Positions 35,410-42,415 of a DNA stretch of 42,415 nucleotides are shown here, piece after piece. Made by a program: the position numbers and the translations under genes. Location: NCBI GenBank assembly GCA_964492495.1, contig CAZBKJ010000007.1:1-42415 (forward strand). Direction: 5' to 3'. The first letter of the stretch is position 1. Every line of letters begins with the position of its first letter. Below the pieces are notes generated by a model. That model was given only the letters and a program-made list of their open reading frames with translations, had not been told where the DNA came from and ran no database searches. The DNA is from CAZBKJ01 sp964492495 (GTDB lineage: Bacteria; Patescibacteriota; Microgenomatia; UBA1400; UBA12028).

Positions 35410-36926
35410 TATAGTGAAATACCAAACCTCTCAAAATAAGCTTCTTGAACCACTTCCCACGAATGGTTTGCATCACCTATGCTCTCAGCTATTGATACCA
35501 TCGCATCAGAGAGATCGCTTCCTCTATTCTCGTACGGTCGCTGTGCTATAAATAATCTTGCAAGATTTTGCGTTTGCTCATAGCTAAAGGGCAAGCTTGA
35601 ACCAACAAGCTCAGAATTATTCGTAACCAAATCCCTGATTTTAGCGACAAAATTTGCAGTTCCATTGGGTCTGTATTCTGCAAACTCTTCACTCCCTAAC
35701 GGCTTTGTTGGCAAACGTAACCACTCAGTAAAAACAGGAGGAAACCCCATGTAAACTTCATTTAACTCTATGCTTTTATTTTGAATCTCTGGAATAATTT
35801 GAATCTTACGGTTTCTAAGTTTTCGTAGGTCTTTTGCTTTTTCAGGATTCTCGATCAAAAAGGAATTTATGATTTCCCAATGAAGATAATCATTCTCATC
35901 TTGTAGCCAACCTTTTGCTTTACCTTCTGAATTAAGCTGTGCTGGACCTGTATTCTCGCGATGTATAGTAAAAAAATTTGCTAAATCAGCAGTCCTATCT
36001 GGGAAAATATCTATGAGTTGATACAACTTTTTTTCAAGCAAACCAAGATATATTTTGGTACGAATTTCTTTTAATACATCTCTTCCAGGATCTGGTTTCC
36101 CGTTATTTGGAACTTCCAAATGGCCGATGACTTGTGACATTTTCAACCCGTAAACGGCCATAATATCTAAACTTAGCTGAGCTGATTTATTTACCAAGGA
36201 AGATTCGACCTTGTCAGGTGATCCTTGTATTTCGATATTTAATGATCCCCAAAATTGAGCGTTTGCTTCGTAAGGATTAATTTCACCACCAGAAACAGTT
36301 CCTGTTGCATTTACTCGATTTTTTTGCAAATACGAAGCTTGTAATGATGTAGCCTGCCCATTAATTGTTCCCACCACAAACTGACACTGAATATTCCTAT
36401 CATTTAAACTTTGAAGCGTCGATCTAATGTCATTGCCACTATCTGTGTGAAGAATTAAAAAACTTGGTTTCTCAACAAATCCCAGTAATTCCGCTTTCCA
36501 ATTATGAAAAAATTGATCATTACTTTTAGGGAAAATCCCACCTGCTTCATCAGTACGGGGAGCATCTGAATAAAAACAGAGTTTTTCCGCCAGAACTAAG
36601 GTGTCTACCTCATTAGATTCAATTTTAGACTCCGTAATTTCAATCCTGTGAATATCAGACTCTGGTCTTGGTTTGATTGGCCGAATATCGTCATCTGGTC
36701 GTGGTCCAGCGCCCGCTTTTACAATCTCAGAATCGCTTACCGCATATCCTAATCCAAGTGTTGCTGCCCCTTTTAAAAATTGCCTTCTGGAAATTCCGAC
36801 AGATCCTTCTCCTCGCCCTTTCCTATCTTTTTCTAAATAAGAAATAAATTGATCTAAACGTGTTGAAAAGAACCGCACAAGAGGGTTCTCTTTTTTTTGT
36901 TTACTAGTATCTTGAACTTTCTCCAT
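35409..36926 (-). CDS. Tat-signal N-acetylmuramoyl-L-alanine amidase-like protein
   Basis: A 505-residue protein with SRRQFLKG at residues 47-54, the same position as in the transglycosylase-like neighbour, and a following hydrophobic helix. Residues about 150-290 resemble the amidase_2/PGRP fold. FLILHTDSG carries a zinc-ligand candidate H160, WGSLNIEIQG matches the n..siGIEl.g strand, and GHLEVPNNGKPDPGRD gives H269 and D279 as further ligands. It would cut peptide stems from peptidoglycan. The C-terminal 200 residues are helical and not recognised. The gene lies in opposite orientation between the truncated and full dehydrogenase copies. Confidence 0.7.
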   Translation of the reverse strand: MEKVQDTSKQKKENPLVRFFSTRLDQFISYLEKDRKGRGEGSVGISRRQFLKGAATLGLGYAVSDSEIVKAGAGPRPDDDIRPIKPRPESDIHRIEITESKIESNEVDTLVLAEKLCFYSDAPRTDEAGGIFPKSNDQFFHNWKAELLGFVEKPSFLILHTDSGNDIRSTLQSLNDRNIQCQFVVGTINGQATSLQASYLQKNRVNATGTVSGGEINPYEANAQFWGSLNIEIQGSPDKVESSLVNKSAQLSLDIMAVYGLKMSQVIGHLEVPNNGKPDPGRDVLKEIRTKIYLGLLEKKLYQLIDIFPDRTADLANFFTIHRENTGPAQLNSEGKAKGWLQDENDYLHWEIINSFLIENPEKAKDLRKLRNRKIQIIPEIQNKSIELNEVYMGFPPVFTEWLRLPTKPLGSEEFAEYRPNGTANFVAKIRDLVTNNSELVGSSLPFSYEQTQNLARLFIAQRPYENRGSDLSDAMVSIAESIGDANHSWEVVQEAYFERFGISL

Positions 36927-37055
36927 AAAATTCTGTGAATAGATGAGTTTTTATATACTATCAGATTATGAATAACCATGAAGTTAAATAGGCACCGCTG
37001 TTCAGCAGAGATAAACGTTGCTAGGATACTATATAGCATGTGTAAGAATTGATGT

Positions 37056-38957
37056 ATGAAAACAAAAAGTTTGTTCTTTTTCCTTGTAATATCGATTTTC
37101 TTCAAGATTTCTATACAAACAGTTTCCGCTTTAGCCACTAACCTCCCTACTGGCTTTTCCGACACCCAGCTTATCCCCAATCTCAATCAACCCACCGTTA
37201 TTGAGTTTCTTCCTGATGGAAGCTTGATGATTGGACTCAAAGCTGGAGAACTCAAACTTTGGAAGAATGGCCAGCTCACCACATTTGGAACAATCCCCAG
37301 TGTCAATGCTGACTCAGAGCGCGGAGTCTTGGGGCTTGCAGTTGATCCAAACTTTACAAGCAATAACTATATCTACGTCTACTACAGCTTCAATGGTTCA
37401 CCGGTACGCAATCGTGTCAGTCGATTTACCGTCAACACAACCGGAACCCCGACGCTCAATGTCGCAAGTCAAACAGTTCTCCTTGATAACATTTCCTCTG
37501 CTGCTGGTATACATAACGCAGGAACTGTACTCGTTGGTGGTGACGGCAAACTCTATATTTCAACAGGAGATGCAGGAACCTCTTCCAATTCTCAAAACTT
37601 GGGAAACTTAAGTGGAAAAATATTGCGCATCAATCGTGATGGATCGATCCCCAGTGATAATCCTTTTGTCTCAACTTCAGGTGCCCGGCCAGAAATCTGG
37701 GCATATGGATTGCGAAATCCATTTCGAATTTCTTTTAACACTACGAACAGTAAACTCTACATCGCAGACGTCGGACAAAATACTTGGGAAGAGATTAATG
37801 AGGGCGCGGGTGGGAGGAACTATGGCTGGCCTACCTGTGAAGGAGCGTGTAGTAATGGAAACTTCACAAATCCCATATTCACCTACCATCATAGTACGGG
37901 AGCCAATCCCGGTCGGTCTCTGACTGGTGGCCCTACATATACAGGCCTACTTTTCCCGCAACAATACCGCGGGAAATATTTCTTTGCTGACTTTGAAGTA
38001 GGATGGCTGCAGTACTTGGATCTTTCCACCAATCAACCAACAGTGTTTGCACGTAATATGGTAGGCATCACCGATATGGACGTGGGGTCAGATGGGGCGC
38101 TGTACTATGTTCGTTTTTACAACACCGATGTGGGTCGTATTACCTACGGTGGTGTAAACCCTACCCCAACACCGACACCAACGCCAACCCTCGCCCCGAA
38201 CAGTTCGCCTCTCCCGGTCATATCAGCCCCAGCAGCAGGCACAATGTTTAGTGCTGGAAATTCGTTTACGTTCTCAGGGAGTGCAACGGATCCACAGGAT
38301 GGAACGATCCCTGCAAGCAGGCTTTCCTGGCAAATCAATCTCCACCATGATGAACATACCCATCCTTTCTTGGGTCCGCTTACCAATACAACAACAGGTT
38401 CATTTACAATCCCTACCCGGTTTGAGACTGACCCCGATGTATGGTTTCGAATAAATCTCACGGCCACAGATTCACAAGGAGTAAGTAATACAACATTTCG
38501 CGATGTGATTCCACGAAAATCGCAAATCACTATCGGGACAAATCCTACAGGTTTACAGATTACCGTTGATGGACAGCCACAAACTGCACCTCATACATTT
38601 ACTGGAGTTGTCGGGCTTGAGCGTGACCTTGGAGCAACAGCAATTCAATACCTGAGTGGAAAAAAATACCAGTTCACGAGTTGGTCAGATGGTGGTGCAA
38701 AAGAACATATCATCAATACACCAGCGACCAATACAACGTACACAGCGACGTTTACATCAGTCCCTTTTGGCGCTTGTGAAGCTGACATTAACCAAGACCA
38801 AATTGTGGATCTCTCTGACTATTCTTCCCTAGTACAGGACTTCCTTAAAACAACTCGACGAACCCCAAGATCTGATATTAATCGTGATGGGATTACTGAT
38901 ATTTCTGACTACTCAATTTTGGTAAATTCTTTCTTTAAACCAGCGACAAGTTGTTAA
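37056..38957 (+). CDS. Secreted glucose/sorbosone-dehydrogenase-like protein with dockerin-like C-terminus
   Basis: A 633-residue secreted protein. The signal peptide is about 1-26. A six-bladed propeller of the GSDH/PQQ-dependent sugar-dehydrogenase type spans about 30-365 (QPTVIEFLPDGSLMIG, GVLGLAVDPNF, GIHNAGTVLVGGDGKLYISTGD, EIWAYGLRNPFR, NYGWPTCEG). The His in GIHNAG is the usual catalytic base region. A Thr-Pro linker (about 369-380) leads to Ig/PKD-like domains. The tail (about 572-633) has two calcium loops, DINQDQIVDLSDYSSLV and DINRDGITDISDYSILV, typical of type I dockerins. Sugar oxidation with bound PQQ is the family's role; here the real substrate and electron acceptor are unknown. 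Start from ATG at 37056. Confidence 0.88.
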   Translation: MKTKSLFFFLVISIFFKISIQTVSALATNLPTGFSDTQLIPNLNQPTVIEFLPDGSLMIGLKAGELKLWKNGQLTTFGTIPSVNADSERGVLGLAVDPNFTSNNYIYVYYSFNGSPVRNRVSRFTVNTTGTPTLNVASQTVLLDNISSAAGIHNAGTVLVGGDGKLYISTGDAGTSSNSQNLGNLSGKILRINRDGSIPSDNPFVSTSGARPEIWAYGLRNPFRISFNTTNSKLYIADVGQNTWEEINEGAGGRNYGWPTCEGACSNGNFTNPIFTYHHSTGANPGRSLTGGPTYTGLLFPQQYRGKYFFADFEVGWLQYLDLSTNQPTVFARNMVGITDMDVGSDGALYYVRFYNTDVGRITYGGVNPTPTPTPTPTLAPNSSPLPVISAPAAGTMFSAGNSFTFSGSATDPQDGTIPASRLSWQINLHHDEHTHPFLGPLTNTTTGSFTIPTRFETDPDVWFRINLTATDSQGVSNTTFRDVIPRKSQITIGTNPTGLQITVDGQPQTAPHTFTGVVGLERDLGATAIQYLSGKKYQFTSWSDGGAKEHIINTPATNTTYTATFTSVPFGACEADINQDQIVDLSDYSSLVQDFLKTTRRTPRSDINRDGITDISDYSILVNSFFKPATSC

Positions 38958-38973
38958 GAATACAAAAATATCA

Positions 38974-39003
38974 TTGACAACGCAAAGATTGTGCGTGTAG
39001 GAT
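38974..39003 (+). promoter_or_regulatory. Promoter of the response regulator gene
   Basis: TTGACA, an 18-nt spacer and TAGGAT. The -10 ends 3 nt before one ATG (39007) and 12 nt before the next (39016), favouring the second as start. Confidence 0.65.
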
Positions 39004-39015
39004 CACATGACATCT

Positions 39016-39414
39016 ATGGATGACCAAAAAAAGAGCATTCTTATAGCCGATGACGATAAGTACAATCGAGATTTTTATCAGGAAGTGCTGACTGATAATG
39101 GGTATACTGTTGATACCGCACAAAATGGAGAAGAGTGCATAGCCAAAATGAACACCTCTCCTCATTATGACCTCATTCTCTTAGATATTGTGATGCCCGT
39201 CAAAGACGGTCTCGAAACCCTTACAGAGCTTCAAAACAATCCCAATCGCTCCAAACACGGTCCTATCTATATGCTCTCCGCATTAGGGCAAGAATCGGTG
39301 ATTGAAAATGCGAAAAATTTAGGAAGTTCTGGGTATATCGTGAAGACGGACATCTCCCCTGATCAGTTTTTGAAAAAAATAAAAGATATTTTTAATACCC
39401 CACCTCTCAGCTAA
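39016..39414 (+). CDS. Single-domain response regulator (CheY-like receiver)
   Basis: About 132 residues, one receiver domain with no output domain. Acidic pocket D12-D14 in IADDD, phosphoacceptor D57 in LILLDIVMP, S88 in YMLSA and K110 in YIVKTD are all in place. It would be phosphorylated by a histidine kinase; a GAF-type protein that may be a sensor begins 2.8 kb downstream. The start at 39016 is preferred over 39007 from the promoter position; the difference is three residues. Confidence 0.92.
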   Translation: MDDQKKSILIADDDKYNRDFYQEVLTDNGYTVDTAQNGEECIAKMNTSPHYDLILLDIVMPVKDGLETLTELQNNPNRSKHGPIYMLSALGQESVIENAKNLGSSGYIVKTDISPDQFLKKIKDIFNTPPLS

Positions 39415-39429
39415 ATAATCTCAAAATGT

Positions 39430-40467
39430 ATGGTTTTTCTCCCTAAAGAAAATTCTACCCCATCCAACTATCTTCGATTAGGAAAAGAACCGAGTGATAA
39501 GCGTGACAGAAAAAAGAATGAAGAAAACCTGTTTGATATTGATCTTAATAAACTTCTAACTATTGCCCAGGAAAAGAAAAATCTGAGTTTGGAGGAAAAA
39601 GGCGAGATTAGACAAATTGCAAAAGAAATAGCAGAGGGTAAAGTAGTTGTTATTGAGTTTGGCTCTGTCGTGGGATATGTGTGCGATGGTGAGAATACAC
39701 AAGCACAACAACAAATCAGAGAACTAAAAGGAATTACCAACGAAGCTGAACATCCTTTCCCCCTCATTACATCCTCCAATGGTTTTAATAAAATTATTGA
39801 CCTTGAGCGAACTCCTTCAGAATTCAAAGCGGCAGCGGAGAAATTTAACTTACCCCAAGGAATTCACTATAGAGTGAAGGCAAAAGAGGTCATAGAAGCT
39901 CAAAAAGAAGTTGTAAATCTGCCCAAGAATTGTTTTTCAAAAGATGAGAGAGGCTCTGTCGTGCAAATCATTATTTTTGAAGATATGCTTCCTAAGATTC
40001 AATATCTTGTAGAAGAGCTTTCCTCGTTAGGTGTGTATTACGTTGTCGCTACCTCAGCAAACCAACATGGTGAGCCTGAAACGACAAACTATAGACTTGG
40101 TAAACAACTGGCCGATGAAAAGAAACTCACCTTTTTCGATGGGACTCTTGATTCCTCTTTAGAATATCTGCCAGGTTCCTATCCTGGACTGGACGTATAT
40201 CCTGAAAAAGTAGTTCTGTTTCGCCCAGGACATTTTCACCCTGAGCATATTGACACACTTATGGGTCGTGATATTCAAAGAGCCGATAAAATGAAGCCTC
40301 CACGATACGAATATCCCACTCTAAGCCCATGGCTCCTAAAAGTCATATTTTCGATGTCTCCCTCGATACGAAACCCATTCCTGTACGCATGTGCAGAGGC
40401 AATCAAGAAAAAAAATATTCCTACCCAATCAATTGAAGCAAAAACATTAGACCCAGTATATGCATAA
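39430..40467 (+). CDS. YrdC/Sua5-like domain protein, divergent
   Basis: A 345-residue protein. Residues about 60-260 show the YrdC fold pattern: AEGKVVVIEFGSVVGYVCDG corresponds to the substrate strand, then QQQIRELKG, and VATSANQHGEPETT matches the conserved TSAN.hG motif. Sua5/TsaC proteins make threonylcarbamoyl-AMP for tRNA t6A, but here the usual PTDT is FGSV and KGR is KGI, so that activity is doubtful. The N-terminal about 55 and C-terminal about 80 residues are extra. It follows the response regulator by 15 nt without a clear Shine-Dalgarno, and precedes the GlcG-like gene by 9 nt. Confidence 0.65.
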   Translation: MVFLPKENSTPSNYLRLGKEPSDKRDRKKNEENLFDIDLNKLLTIAQEKKNLSLEEKGEIRQIAKEIAEGKVVVIEFGSVVGYVCDGENTQAQQQIRELKGITNEAEHPFPLITSSNGFNKIIDLERTPSEFKAAAEKFNLPQGIHYRVKAKEVIEAQKEVVNLPKNCFSKDERGSVVQIIIFEDMLPKIQYLVEELSSLGVYYVVATSANQHGEPETTNYRLGKQLADEKKLTFFDGTLDSSLEYLPGSYPGLDVYPEKVVLFRPGHFHPEHIDTLMGRDIQRADKMKPPRYEYPTLSPWLLKVIFSMSPSIRNPFLYACAEAIKKKNIPTQSIEAKTLDPVYA

Positions 40468-40476
40468 GGAGAAACT

Positions 40477-40878
40477 ATGATTTCTTTACAACAAGTAAAA
40501 AATGCTTTAGATCTTGCTGAGAAAAAAGCAACTGAAATGGGGCTTTCTGTGAGCATTACAATTGTAGATACTGCAGGCACACTGATTGCTTCCCATCGAA
40601 TGGACAACGCTATTGCTATTAGTCCTGAATTTTCGTACGTCAAAGCGTTCACTTCAGCGTCATTAGGAATCCCTTCTGTAGGACTCGCAGAGTATGCTCA
40701 GCCAGGAAAACCTTACTATGGCGTGAATACAGTGCTAAACGGAAAACTAACACCAATTGCTGGAGGGCAACCTATTCTTGTGAATGGCAAATGTGAAGGT
40801 GGTGTGGGAGTAGGAGGATCTATGGATGTTTCTCAGGATGATGCTATCGCACAGGTTGCGTTGTCTGCTTTTTCTTGA
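40477..40878 (+). CDS. GlcG/HbpS family protein
   Basis: A 133-residue protein of the GlcG/HbpS (DUF336) family: AEKKATEMGLSVSITIVDTAG, RMDNA, YVKAFTSASLG, TPIAGGQPI and GGVGVGGS.D are characteristic. Members bind haem or small organic acids; some modulate a two-component system. This is notable with a response regulator and a possible GAF-type sensor nearby, but a link here is only inference. A strong Shine-Dalgarno AAGGAG precedes the ATG by 7 nt, so it is probably translated as an inner operon gene. Its tail overlaps the convergent DRE-TIM gene by 35 bp. Confidence 0.85.
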   Translation: MISLQQVKNALDLAEKKATEMGLSVSITIVDTAGTLIASHRMDNAIAISPEFSYVKAFTSASLGIPSVGLAEYAQPGKPYYGVNTVLNGKLTPIAGGQPILVNGKCEGGVGVGGSMDVSQDDAIAQVALSAFS

Positions 40879-42235
40879 TTTGCAAAAACTCTAAGAGCTG
40901 AAAAATCTCTTCATCATGGAGTATTCTTTTTTGCTCTTTGGCAAACTCCTTTATTTTTCGTACTGCGACACTCCTTTTTCCTAAAGAAACTGGGTACCCT
41001 TGTTCATGTAACCACATCCGAACAGTTGATTCTCCAGACATAGGACCAATGAGATAACTTAAAGGCCTACCGACCTGGCGGTGATCAATTGAAGTGTAGA
41101 CAGTTCGAAGCATTTGCTCCAATTTCTTTATTTCTTTTTCTGAATATTTTTCTTTCTCTTTTCGAAGTTCTCGCAAACGTAGAAGGGCTTTTTCCTGAGC
41201 ATCCGCATGAATTCCAACAGCAGTGGTAAATGAATTCCCACCAATTAATGGAAAATGCATAGGCACATCGACTTTCGTAATAAGAGAATAATAATGGCAG
41301 AGTTCGGGAAGAACACTTACATCCCATTTTGGGGAAGTTGCTCCCAGTTCACCACGCAATCGTTCGGCATTATAAATTAGCGTTTCTAAAATTGTGTTTC
41401 CTGAGCGTTCTCCTATCCCCATCACTACTCCGTGGATTCTGGTTGCTCCACCACTAATAGCAGCAATTGCGACCTCACTATCCAAATCTCTATCTCTATG
41501 TCCGTGAAAATCTATTTCAATTTTCCTTCCTTGATCACCTTGCTTATCTAAAAAGTCCCGTACGAAACGAATGATGCGGTAACTACCCCACATATCTAAA
41601 TGCCCAACGGTATCTGCAATCACTACCCTAGTTGCACCATGATCTACAGCAACTCTCAAGAATCGCCGAATAAACTCAGGAGTAGATCTTGTGGTATCTT
41701 CAGTAGCAACAAGTGCCTTCATTTTATTTGAGACTGCCCAATCAAGGGATCTGGAAAGGTTTTCCAAAATGTCATCTTCTGTCCAGTTCCCCACCCACAT
41801 ACGAATTGGTGAAGATGCTTGAAATATCAAAACCTCAAGATTTTTATTTATTTGACTACAGTGAAGACCATACTCTAAGTCTTGCTGGAGAGCACGAACA
41901 AGTACGACTGGAATCATTTTCGGAAAACTGTCTCGCATAAAAGAGAGAAGTTTTTTAGTAATTCTGTCAGGGCGAGATCCTTCTTCAGAATACACACCAA
42001 CAGTCACCGCATCTATACCAACAGAGTGAGCGTATTCAATATACGTTTCAAGCTTTGAAGAACTCGGAAAAAAAGGAACCCCTTGCAATCCGTCTCGAGG
42101 GCCTTCATCATCAAACTCAACATTATTTAACTGCTTAAGAGTCGGGCGTGGGACTGCTTCTATAGGGAGAACACCTTTTCTTTCGTCAGAATTCCAGTCG
42201 AAAAATTCAAGAAGAGAGTTTACTCTAGTGTCCAT
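40844..42235 (-). CDS. DRE-TIM metallolyase family enzyme (isopropylmalate/homocitrate synthase-like)
   Basis: Predicted 463 residues from ATG at 42235, chosen because a -10 box lies 8 nt upstream; a longer frame to 42382 would run into the divergent gene. The DRE motif is EGPRDGLQ, reminiscent of HMG-CoA lyase. Metal ligands are in DFHGHRDRDLDSE, followed by GVVMGIGERSGNT, the nGiGERaGN motif of the synthases. A later TAVGIHADAQEKA matches the sGIH.dg..K segment of LeuA/homocitrate synthases. Acyl-CoA condensation with a keto acid is the family reaction, but the exact substrate is open. No other leucine or lysine biosynthesis gene is nearby. Confidence 0.75.
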   Translation of the reverse strand: MDTRVNSLLEFFDWNSDERKGVLPIEAVPRPTLKQLNNVEFDDEGPRDGLQGVPFFPSSSKLETYIEYAHSVGIDAVTVGVYSEEGSRPDRITKKLLSFMRDSFPKMIPVVLVRALQQDLEYGLHCSQINKNLEVLIFQASSPIRMWVGNWTEDDILENLSRSLDWAVSNKMKALVATEDTTRSTPEFIRRFLRVAVDHGATRVVIADTVGHLDMWGSYRIIRFVRDFLDKQGDQGRKIEIDFHGHRDRDLDSEVAIAAISGGATRIHGVVMGIGERSGNTILETLIYNAERLRGELGATSPKWDVSVLPELCHYYSLITKVDVPMHFPLIGGNSFTTAVGIHADAQEKALLRLRELRKEKEKYSEKEIKKLEQMLRTVYTSIDHRQVGRPLSYLIGPMSGESTVRMWLHEQGYPVSLGKRSVAVRKIKEFAKEQKRILHDEEIFQLLEFLQIKKKQTTQPVR

Positions 42236-42243
42236 ACGCGAGT

Positions 42244-42273
42244 AGAATAAGAATAATTCTATGTATTCTACAA
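42244..42273 (-). promoter_or_regulatory. Promoter of the DRE-TIM enzyme gene
   Basis: On the minus strand TTGTAG, 18 nt and TATTCT, ending 8 nt before the ATG at 42235; it lies largely within the first codons of the divergent gene. Confidence 0.5.
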
Positions 42274-42415
42274 CTCCACAATCGAAAAAAACATTAGAGG
42301 CTATTTGGCGTCTAGAAAAAGTAATTCTAGATACGCTTGATTTTAACAATGTCGTACAAAAAATCGTAGATAGCACGATCACAGAACTAGGGTATCTCGA
42401 GCTAGGCTATCAAAT
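42261..42415 (+). CDS. Start of a possible GAF-domain sensor protein (runs off the window)
   Basis: An open frame of 51 codons from ATG at 42261 to the window end, too short to be obvious. It begins MYSTTPQSKKTLEAIWRLEK and continues with VILDTLDFNNVVQKIVDSTI and TELGYLELGYQ. An amphipathic helix leading into LDFNNVVQKIVDS is typical of the opening of GAF-containing histidine kinases or guanylate/phosphodiesterase sensors. It is divergent from the DRE-TIM gene with 25 nt between the starts. It could be the kinase for the nearby response regulator. Confidence 0.55.
   Translation, partial: MYSTTPQSKKTLEAIWRLEKVILDTLDFNNVVQKIVDSTITELGYLELGYQ

Noticed and set aside
42236..42382. N-terminal extension of the DRE-TIM enzyme to 42382
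   Set aside because: It would overlap the divergent gene starting at 42261 and its residues do not resemble the family; a -10 box sits just before the inner ATG at 42235.

Overview
This 42.4 kb window looks like a scaffold from a member of the Candidate Phyla Radiation (Patescibacteria). The subgroup cannot be fixed from the sequence; Microgenomates-like or Peregrinibacteria-like lineages are plausible. The pointers are compact, often overlapping genes, shortened versions of universal proteins, a 4,167-residue surface protein, type IV pilin, and many genes whose start codon sits directly behind a -10 box. Two runs of N mark assembly gaps. The code is the standard bacterial one, because TGA ends several genes inside ATGA overlaps.

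Left part, minus strand (7966 down to 440): one operon encodes an F1-type ATPase. The order is a secreted/membrane protein with a c-subunit-like hairpin, gpmI (phosphoglycerate mutase), then ATPase b, delta, alpha, gamma, beta and a short epsilon. F1 looks catalytically intact. No a subunit and no ordinary c subunit are present. The c-like hairpin has Met where the ion-carrying carboxylate should be and carries a large extracellular beta-rich domain. This is the strongest candidate for an undescribed system: an F1 motor on a non-canonical membrane sector, loosely like the F1-like X0 ATPases of mycoplasmas.

Middle part, plus strand (8635-30651): a surface block. A 12.5 kb gene encodes a MerR-type DNA-binding domain, one membrane helix and about 3,900 residues of tail-fibre-like repeats. 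Next comes a second giant gene, a secreted array of LamG/concanavalin-type domains broken by the two gaps, and then an O-antigen-ligase/TPR membrane protein. The big repeat protein and the c-like ATPase partner share a similar beta domain although they are divergently transcribed.

Right part (30774-42415): a type IV pilin-like gene, a 56-residue small protein, two tRNA-Ala genes flanking a DgkA-type kinase, and obgE. Two Tat-signal cell-wall enzymes follow (a lytic-transglycosylase-like and an amidase-like protein). Around the amidase lie a truncated and a full copy of a secreted glucose/sorbosone-dehydrogenase-like protein, the full copy ending in a dockerin-like calcium-binding pair. The window closes with a single-domain response regulator, a YrdC/Sua5-like protein, a GlcG/HbpS-family protein, a DRE-TIM (isopropylmalate/homocitrate synthase-like) enzyme and the start of a possible GAF-type sensor protein.

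Operon-leading genes repeatedly show a -10 box 6-9 nt before ATG, which predicts leaderless mRNAs. Several inner operon genes instead have Shine-Dalgarno sequences.
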